8,297 nt of DNA, from positions 1 to 8,297 of the forward strand of contig DAOPQD010000122.1 in NCBI GenBank assembly GCA_035347995.1, written 5' to 3'. Origin of the DNA: JAAZNO01 sp012798275. Lineage in GTDB: Bacteria; Chloroflexota; Anaerolineae; B4-G1; SLSP01. The notes under the pieces were generated by a model. The model searched no databases. It was not told the DNA's origin and saw only the letters and a list, made by a program, of their open reading frames with translations. A program made the position numbers and the translations under genes. Below, one piece after another: positions 1 through 5,137 of the stretch. Position 1 is the stretch's first letter; each line of letters begins with the position of its first letter.

Positions 1-9
1 TCACCTCCT
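1..9 (-). promoter_or_regulatory. Strong Shine-Dalgarno sequence of a gene beginning just left of the window
   Basis: Read on the minus strand these bases are AGGAGGTGA, a near-perfect complement of the 16S rRNA 3' end. It lies about 20 bases beyond the stop codon of the short membrane ORF at 29-310, on the same strand. The usual spacing would place a start codon a few bases outside the window. I infer that another minus-strand gene follows directly, possibly in the same transcript. The start codon cannot be seen. Confidence 0.6.
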
Positions 10-28
10 GGGTTTTGTAGACTATTAT

Positions 29-310
29 CTACTCTTTTCCCCTAAGTTGAAATGCGCCGCCAAAGAGCCCTGCAATGAGGCCATAGCGCGCTCCGTAAGC
101 CATGGCGGCAAGCAAGGGGAAAGTGTAGGACCACAAGATCGAGAGTGTGAGCGGCGGTACAGAAAATTGCGGGCTAAAGAATGCCCCCGCGAATCCGGCA
201 AGTCCCAGGAGCACGGAGATGAGCACCTTGCGCGGCTCGAGCAGGGGAGAGTTATGCCTGGATGCCTGAGATGAAGCCTGTTGCATGGCTGAACTGGCCC
301 TCAACGCCAT
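29..310 (-). CDS. Short membrane protein resembling a truncated N-terminal sensor-kinase domain (possible pseudogene)
   Basis: This is a 93-residue ORF from the ATG at 310. A TTG at 337 and a second ATG at 286 are alternative starts, and none has a good ribosome-binding site (a weak GAGGG lies 11 bases before 286). After a polar, Ser/Gln-rich N-terminus of about 25 residues come hydrophobic segments at about 29-45 and 54-72, and the start of a third at 76-88. The pattern (a Gly/Ala-rich first helix, an aromatic FSVPPLTLSILW loop, then YGARYGLIAGLFGG) resembles, from memory, the N-terminal membrane part of bacterial PAS/histidine sensor kinases. Those proteins continue for hundreds of residues, whereas this one stops after a non-hydrophobic tail (LRGKE). 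No other frame restores the helix in the remaining 28 bases. It may be a remnant left by deletion, or a stand-alone membrane domain. No histidine kinase, PAS or GGDEF part is present. Confidence 0.45.
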   Translation of the reverse strand: MALRASSAMQQASSQASRHNSPLLEPRKVLISVLLGLAGFAGAFFSPQFSVPPLTLSILWSYTFPLLAAMAYGARYGLIAGLFGGAFQLRGKE

Positions 311-344
311 TTTAATCTTTGATCTGCCAACTGCCAACAGATTA

Positions 345-372
345 AGTGTACACTAGAAATTTGAGATCACAA
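345..372 (-). promoter_or_regulatory. Candidate promoter with overlapping 10-bp palindrome for the minus-strand membrane ORF
   Basis: On the minus strand TTGTGA (367-372) and TACACT (345-350) are separated by 16 bases, each matching the sigma-70 consensus at 4 of 6 positions. Transcription would start near 338, which suits the ATG at 310 better than the TTG at 337. The perfect palindrome AGTGTACACT (345-354) covers the -10 box and could be an operator. This is pattern matching only; the match is moderate. Confidence 0.3.
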
Positions 373-708
373 ATCCGGTAAGAGAGCTCGCCATCGTTGC
401 ATTTTGTAGATATCCGGGTCGGCGGCTTTTTTTATCGCCGGGACCAGAAGGTGCAGGGGGAGGGGATGTCTTGACGGTGATGAGTCCCTCTCCAAGAGGG
501 GTGCCCGGCGAGCCCCTGGTCTCGCTGAATTGTAAAAATGCCGGACTATTTTTATGTCCAGAACGTAACCGACGTCTCGTTTGCATTTTCGGGAAAATGG
601 TTTATCGTTTATGGCTTGCACTTCCTTACAAGGAAATTCTGGCGAACAAGGGAACTTTGCGACACGCCGTCCGTGACGCGAGGGGGATGGCGGGCAGCAT
701 CATGTTCA
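373..708. other. Non-coding spacer with several dyads and an AT-rich island
   Basis: No ORF here shows protein-like composition, and the short open frames on both strands look accidental. Visible structures are: a possible hairpin with arms 417-424 and 436-445 around a T-rich loop, with a two-base bulge; a 6-bp hairpin CCCTCT/AGAGGG at 486-500; and an AT-rich stretch (about 529-612) inside GC-rich DNA. There are also two clean dyads: CATTTTC-GG-GAAAATG at 584-599 and TTCCTT-AC-AAGGAA at 622-635. The two dyads could be operators for the downstream exporter operon, but I found no convincing sigma-70 promoter in the plus direction. Confidence 0.4.
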
Positions 709-919
709 GGAAGGCGCCTGTGCTGCCCACCATCCAGGGATGAAAATGTGAGTCGTGAGCAGAGGCTGCGGCGGTTCACGGGTCGGCTGGGGATGGAATC
801 TCCAGCCTGACACGGGCCAACCGCGTTGAAGCGCACTGTTTGGGGACGTAGCAGCCCCGGGGGCAAGGAATTTCTAATCTTATTCGTGAAATTCGTGTTC
901 ATTCGGGGCCATTTGCGAA
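709..919 (+). repeat. Dispersed repeat, copy A (with an extra hairpin), upstream of the ABC operon
   Basis: This stretch aligns end to end with the tandem units at 7842-8223. Shared blocks are the GATGAAAATGTGAGTCGTGAGCAG-like core (begins about 739), the decayed GCGC hairpin with TGAA loop (about 823-835), the GGACGTAGCAGCCCCGGGGG block (844-863) and the ATTCGTG iterations (882-907). It is more diverged than the tandem units and is 20 bases longer. The extra length is mainly an inserted hairpin at 785-807 (10-bp stem, GGCTGGGGAT against ATCTCCAGCC, one G-U pair, loop GGA) that the tandem units lack. Its right end corresponds to the unit junction, and the GGAG that would begin the next unit is part of the ribosome-binding site of the exporter gene. 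Minus-strand reading frames through it are not maintained as protein. Confidence 0.85.
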
Positions 920-923
920 GGAG
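918..923 (+). promoter_or_regulatory. Ribosome-binding site (AAGGAG) that fixes the GTG start of the first ABC gene
   Basis: AAGGAG ends 10 bases before the GTG at 934. No in-frame ATG with a comparable site lies nearby, and the resulting N-terminus (MTHLAKYLKPF) is the usual cytoplasmic start of this exporter family just before the first membrane helix. The motif straddles the end of repeat copy A, so the repeat appears to have supplied it. Confidence 0.7.
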
Positions 924-933
924 TTAAACAACA

Positions 934-3174
934 GTGACCCATCTGGCCAAATATCTGAAACCCTTTATCGCGGCGATTTTGCTGACGATGCTGCTGCTCT
1001 TCGCGCAGGCGAACGCTGACCTGGCGCTGCCGGATTACATGTCGCGCATCGTCAATGTGGGCATTCAGCAGGGCGGGGTGGAAAATGCGGTCCCCGAAGC
1101 CCTGCGTCAGGTGACTTTAGAGCGGCTGTTCCTCTTCATGTCCGCCGGGGATCAGGCGCTGGTACAGGCGCATTACACGAAGGTGGACACTACCTCCCCC
1201 GGTTATGCGACTTATGTGACACGCTACCCGGCGCTGGTGAACGAGGCCATTTATGTGCGCGGGTCTATGGATGCGGATACCCTGGCGCAGCTCAACCCCA
1301 TCCTCGCGCGGGCCTTCGTCGCGCTGGCGGGGATGGAGCAGCTGCTGGCGGATCCCGCCCGCGCAGCGGCCCTCGGCAGCCAGATGGGCTTTGATCTCTC
1401 CAAATTGCCGCCGGGCATGGACCTGTTCACCGTGCTGGCCAATCTCCCCGCAGCACAACGGATGCAACTGCTCGCGACTATAAACGAACGTTTCGCCGCC
1501 CTCGATGAAAACATGCTCACGCAGATGGCGATCCAGGCAGTCAAAGCGGAATACGCCGCACTGGGCCTGGATACCGGCGGCCTGCAGATGGGGTATATCC
1601 TGCGCACCGGCGGCTTGATGCTGCTGTTCACGCTGCTCTCGATCTCCTGTAACATCGGCGTGGGGTACCTGTCGGCGCGCGTCGCCGCCGGCCTGGGGCG
1701 GAATCTGCGCCAGGACGTCTTCGAGAAAGCGATGCGGTTTTCCCGCGCAGAATTTAGCGGGTTCTCCACCGCCTCGTTGATCACGCGCTCCACCAATGAC
1801 ATCACGCAGGTGCAGATGGTGGTCATCATGCTGATGCGGATGGTGTTCTACGCGCCTATCATCGGCGTCGGGGGCGTCATCCGCGCGCTGGAGAAGAGCA
1901 CCTCAATGTGGTGGATCATTGCCCTGGCAGTGACCGTGCTGTTGGGCCTGGTGCTCACCGTGTTCTCCATTGCCCTGCCCCGCTTCAAGGTCATCCAGAA
2001 CCTGATTGACCGCCTCAATCTGGTGATGCGGGAGACGCTGTCCGGCATGATGGTCATTCGCGCCTTCAACATGCAGGACTTCGAAGCCGAGCGTTTCGAC
2101 AAAGCGAACCGCGACCTGACCGGCACGATGCTGTTCATCAGCCGCCTCATGGCGACGATGATGCCGGTGATGATGTTGGTCATGAACGGCCTGACGCTCC
2201 TCATCATCTGGATCGGCGCGCATCAGGTAGCGGAGGCGCGGATGCAAGTGGGCGATATGATGGCGTTTATGCAGTACACCATGCAGATCGTTTTCGCGTT
2301 CCTCATGTTCTCGATGATGTTCATCATCCTCCCGCGCGCTTCGGTCTCTGCTGGCCGCATCACCGAGGTGTTGGAGACCGAGCCGGTGTTGCGGGATCCG
2401 GAACATCCCGTTTCGTTCCCCGAACCGTTCGAGGCGGTGGTGGAATTCCGCGACGTCTGCTTCCGCTACCCCGGCGCGGAGAAGGACGTGCTGCATAACA
2501 TCAGCTTTGTCGCCCGTCCCGGCGAGACGACGGCCTTCATCGGTTCTACCGGCTCCGGGAAATCCACCATCGTCAATTTGATCCCGCGCTTCCACGACGT
2601 GAGCGGCGGCGCGATTTTGATTGACGGCGTGGACATTCGGGACGTAACGCAATACGACCTGCGTGAGAAGATCGGTTATGTCCCGCAGAAAGGGCTCCTG
2701 TTTTCCGGTACCATCGCCAGCAATCTGCGGTATGCCAGGGAAGAAGCCTCGGAGGAGGAGATCCTGACGGCGGCAGAAATTGCCCAAGCCAGTGAGTTCA
2801 TTTTCTCGCGGCCGGAGGGCCTGGAGGCCGAGATCGCTCAGGGCGGGATGAACGTTTCCGGCGGACAGAAACAGCGGCTGGCGATTGCCCGCGCCCTGGT
2901 CAAGCGGGCGCCGATCTACATCTTTGACGACAGTTTCTCGGCGTTGGATTACAAGACGGACGCTGCTCTGCGGCGCGCGCTTCGGGAGACCCTGACCGAT
3001 AGCACCCTCTTTATCGTCTCCCAGCGGGTGGCGACGATCAAGCACGCCGAGCAGATTATCGTCCTCGATGAGGGTTGTGTGGTGGGCAAAGGCACCCACC
3101 AGGAGTTGTTGGAATCCTGTGAGGTCTATCGTGACATTGCGCTCTCACAGCTTGGTGAGGAGGGATTGGCATGA
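934..3174 (+). CDS. Heterodimeric ABC exporter, subunit with degenerate ATP site (fused permease and ATPase)
   Basis: This 746-residue protein is a type IV (exporter-fold) ABC half-transporter in the cytoplasmic membrane, likely a drug or lipid exporter; the substrate cannot be read from sequence. Probable membrane helices are 11-29, 221-243, 296-316, 326-348, 405-427 and 443-466. An unusually long, mostly hydrophilic and helical stretch of about 190 residues (30-220) sits between helices 1 and 2, on the outer side. The nucleotide-binding domain (about 501-746) has A-loop Tyr512, Walker A GSTGSGKST (537-545), Q-loop Gln585, signature VSGGQ (641-645) and D-loop SALD (669-672). After Walker B Asp665 there is Asp666 instead of the catalytic Glu, and the switch histidine is Gln697, so its own ATP site should be poorly hydrolytic. 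This fits the TM287/BmrC-like member of known heterodimers. It starts with GTG. Its stop overlaps the next start by 4 bp, so the two subunits are translationally coupled and should pair. Confidence 0.93.
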   Translation: MTHLAKYLKPFIAAILLTMLLLFAQANADLALPDYMSRIVNVGIQQGGVENAVPEALRQVTLERLFLFMSAGDQALVQAHYTKVDTTSPGYATYVTRYPALVNEAIYVRGSMDADTLAQLNPILARAFVALAGMEQLLADPARAAALGSQMGFDLSKLPPGMDLFTVLANLPAAQRMQLLATINERFAALDENMLTQMAIQAVKAEYAALGLDTGGLQMGYILRTGGLMLLFTLLSISCNIGVGYLSARVAAGLGRNLRQDVFEKAMRFSRAEFSGFSTASLITRSTNDITQVQMVVIMLMRMVFYAPIIGVGGVIRALEKSTSMWWIIALAVTVLLGLVLTVFSIALPRFKVIQNLIDRLNLVMRETLSGMMVIRAFNMQDFEAERFDKANRDLTGTMLFISRLMATMMPVMMLVMNGLTLLIIWIGAHQVAEARMQVGDMMAFMQYTMQIVFAFLMFSMMFIILPRASVSAGRITEVLETEPVLRDPEHPVSFPEPFEAVVEFRDVCFRYPGAEKDVLHNISFVARPGETTAFIGSTGSGKSTIVNLIPRFHDVSGGAILIDGVDIRDVTQYDLREKIGYVPQKGLLFSGTIASNLRYAREEASEEEILTAAEIAQASEFIFSRPEGLEAEIAQGGMNVSGGQKQRLAIARALVKRAPIYIFDDSFSALDYKTDAALRRALRETLTDSTLFIVSQRVATIKHAEQIIVLDEGCVVGKGTHQELLESCEVYRDIALSQLGEEGLA

Positions 3175-5048
3175 GTACAGAGCAAAGACCGACGACGACT
3201 GCCCCTCGCCCAGGCGGCGGAATGAGAGGGATGGGGGGAGGTCGGCGCATGGGCGGGGGCGAACGTGCGCGCGATTTCCGCGGCACGATGATCAAACTGC
3301 TGCACTACCTGGCTCCCTACCGCGCCTCGATTATCCTGGTGCTGACTTTTGCCGTCGCCTCGACCATTTTCTCCATTGTCGGGCCGAAGATCCTGGGACG
3401 CGCGACCACCAGGTTATTCGAGGGCGTCATGGCGGAGATCACTGGCTCCGGCGAGGGGATTGACTTCGCCTATATCGGCAACATTTTGCTGATCACCCTG
3501 GGGTTGTATCTCACCTCGGCGCTGTGCAGCTACATTCAGGGCTGGATCATGGCGAAGGTGTCCATGGACGTCACCTATAGCTTCCGCCGCAACATCGCCG
3601 CCAAAATCAACCGCATGCCGTTGCGCGCTTTTGACGGCACCAATCACGGCGAGATCCTCTCCCGCGTCACCAACGACGTGGACACCGTCAGTCAGACCCT
3701 CAACCAGAGCCTCACCCATCTGGTTACCTCCACGGTGACCCTTATCGGCGTGCTGGTGATGATGCTTTCCATCAGCTGGCAGATGACGTTGGTGGCGCTG
3801 TTGATGGTGCCCCTCTCCCTGGTCATCATGCGCGCGGTGATCAGCCGTTCGCAGAAATACTTCCGACAGCAGCAGGATTATCTGGGACACCTCAACGGGC
3901 ACATCGAAGAAATGTACGGCGGGCACGTGGTGGTGAAGGCCTTCAATGGCGAGGAGCGGAGCATCGCCACCTTCGGCGACCTCAATCAAACCCTTTACTC
4001 TTCGGCCTGGAGGTCGCAATTCCTTTCGGGCTTGATGTTCCCCGCGATGAACTTCGTCGGCAACCTGGGGTACGTCGCGGTGACGTTGCTCGGCGGTTAC
4101 CTGGCGATTCACCAGATGATTACCGTCGGCGATATCCAGGCCTTCATCCAGTACGTGCGCTCCTTCACGCAGCCCCTCACGCAGCTCGCCAACATCTCCA
4201 ATGTCTTGCAGCAGACCGCCGCTGCCGCAGAGCGCGTCTTCGAGTTCCTGGACGAGCCGGAGGAGGAGCCGGACACAGAGACGCCGGTGCAGCTGGCCGA
4301 AGTGGAAGGCCGTGTGGACTTCCGCAACGTCCGTTTTGGGTACACACCCGATAAGATCATCATCCACGACTTCACCTTCTACGCCGAACCGGGGCAGCGG
4401 ATTGCCATCGTCGGGCCGACCGGCGCCGGCAAGACCACCATGGTCAAACTGCTGATGCGCTTTTACGACGTCAACGCCGGCGCGATTCTGGTGGACGGCC
4501 ACAACGTCAAAGATTTCCGGCGCGGCGACCTGCGCTGCATGTTCGGCATGGTGCTGCAGGATACGTGGCTTTTTAACGGCACGATCATGGAGAACATCCG
4601 TTACGGCCGCGCGACGGCCACCGACGAGGAGGTCATCGCCGCAGCGAAGGCGGCTCATGCGGATCACTTCATCCGCACGCTGCCGCAGGGCTATCAGACC
4701 GTGCTTAACGAGGAGACGACCAACCTGTCGCAGGGGCAGATGCAGCTGTTGACGATTGCGCGCGCGCTGCTCGCGGATCCCCAAATCCTCATTTTGGATG
4801 AGGCGACCAGTTCGGTGGACACGCACACCGAGGTGTTGATCCAGGCTGCCACTGCCGAGATCATGCAAGGCCGCACCAGCTTCATCATCGCCCATCGTCT
4901 CTCCACCATTCGGGACGCGGATTGGATTTTGGTGATGAAAGACGGCGACATCGTGGAGCAGGGACGACACGGGAAGCTGCTGGCGCGGAACGGCTTCTAC
5001 GCGGAGCTCTACAACAGCCAGTTTGAGCAGGTTGAGGAGCTCGCTTGA
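3171..5048 (+). CDS. Heterodimeric ABC exporter, subunit with canonical catalytic ATP site
   Basis: This 625-residue partner of the preceding gene starts in the ATGA overlap, with AGGAGGG (3158-3164) six bases upstream of its ATG. The first 40 residues are a Gly/Met/Arg-rich, probably disordered cytoplasmic tail, a feature I recall from other members of this subfamily. Probable helices are about 52-72, 101-123, 182-200, 203-222, 287-313 and 321-345; there is no long loop between helices 1 and 2, unlike the partner. The ATPase domain (about 380-625) has A-loop Tyr391, Walker A GPTGAGKTT (415-423), Q-loop Gln463, Walker B ILDEATSSVD with Asp543 and catalytic Glu544, and switch His575. Its signature is LSQGQ (519-523), with the first glycine of LSGGQ replaced. 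In a head-to-tail dimer this Walker A/B/His set faces the partner's intact VSGGQ and forms the active site, while LSQGQ faces the partner's Asp666/Gln697 and forms the degenerate one. That layout matches TM287/288 and BmrCD. The substrate is unknown. Confidence 0.94.
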   Translation: MSTEQRPTTTAPRPGGGMRGMGGGRRMGGGERARDFRGTMIKLLHYLAPYRASIILVLTFAVASTIFSIVGPKILGRATTRLFEGVMAEITGSGEGIDFAYIGNILLITLGLYLTSALCSYIQGWIMAKVSMDVTYSFRRNIAAKINRMPLRAFDGTNHGEILSRVTNDVDTVSQTLNQSLTHLVTSTVTLIGVLVMMLSISWQMTLVALLMVPLSLVIMRAVISRSQKYFRQQQDYLGHLNGHIEEMYGGHVVVKAFNGEERSIATFGDLNQTLYSSAWRSQFLSGLMFPAMNFVGNLGYVAVTLLGGYLAIHQMITVGDIQAFIQYVRSFTQPLTQLANISNVLQQTAAAAERVFEFLDEPEEEPDTETPVQLAEVEGRVDFRNVRFGYTPDKIIIHDFTFYAEPGQRIAIVGPTGAGKTTMVKLLMRFYDVNAGAILVDGHNVKDFRRGDLRCMFGMVLQDTWLFNGTIMENIRYGRATATDEEVIAAAKAAHADHFIRTLPQGYQTVLNEETTNLSQGQMQLLTIARALLADPQILILDEATSSVDTHTEVLIQAATAEIMQGRTSFIIAHRLSTIRDADWILVMKDGDIVEQGRHGKLLARNGFYAELYNSQFEQVEELA

Positions 5049-5077
5049 GACAGCCGCGTTGAGAGGTCTGCCTGAAA

Positions 5078-5118
5078 AGCCCTGGCCCTGCGCACCGTCA
5101 CGGTCGCAGGGCCAGGCT
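5078..5118. terminator. Strong hairpin between convergent genes, likely terminator (best for the minus strand)
   Basis: A perfect 11-bp stem, CTGGCCCTGCG (5082-5092) against CGCAGGGCCAG (5105-5115), encloses a 12-base loop that can itself pair (ACC/GGT). It extends by AGC/GCT (5078-5080/5116-5118) across one bulged C. It sits between the stop of the second ABC gene (5048) and the stop of the PFK gene (5138). Read from the minus strand the stem is followed by a short run of T, typical of an intrinsic terminator. On the plus strand the following bases (GTTGGC) are T-poor, so termination of the ABC operon here may be weaker or factor-assisted. Confidence 0.75.
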
Positions 5119-5137
5119 GTTGGCACGGGCTGAAAAG

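Noticed and set aside
470..515. Possible hammerhead ribozyme suggested by GGTGATGAGTCC followed by a hairpin
   Set aside because: The core should read CTGATGA and be followed after the stem by GAAA; here the first base differs and no GAAA follows the hairpin.
1903..3099. Minus-strand open frame of 398 codons opposite the first ABC gene
   Set aside because: Same reason: the opposite strand carries all ABC motifs in order, and this translation is low-complexity His/Arg/Asp-rich sequence.
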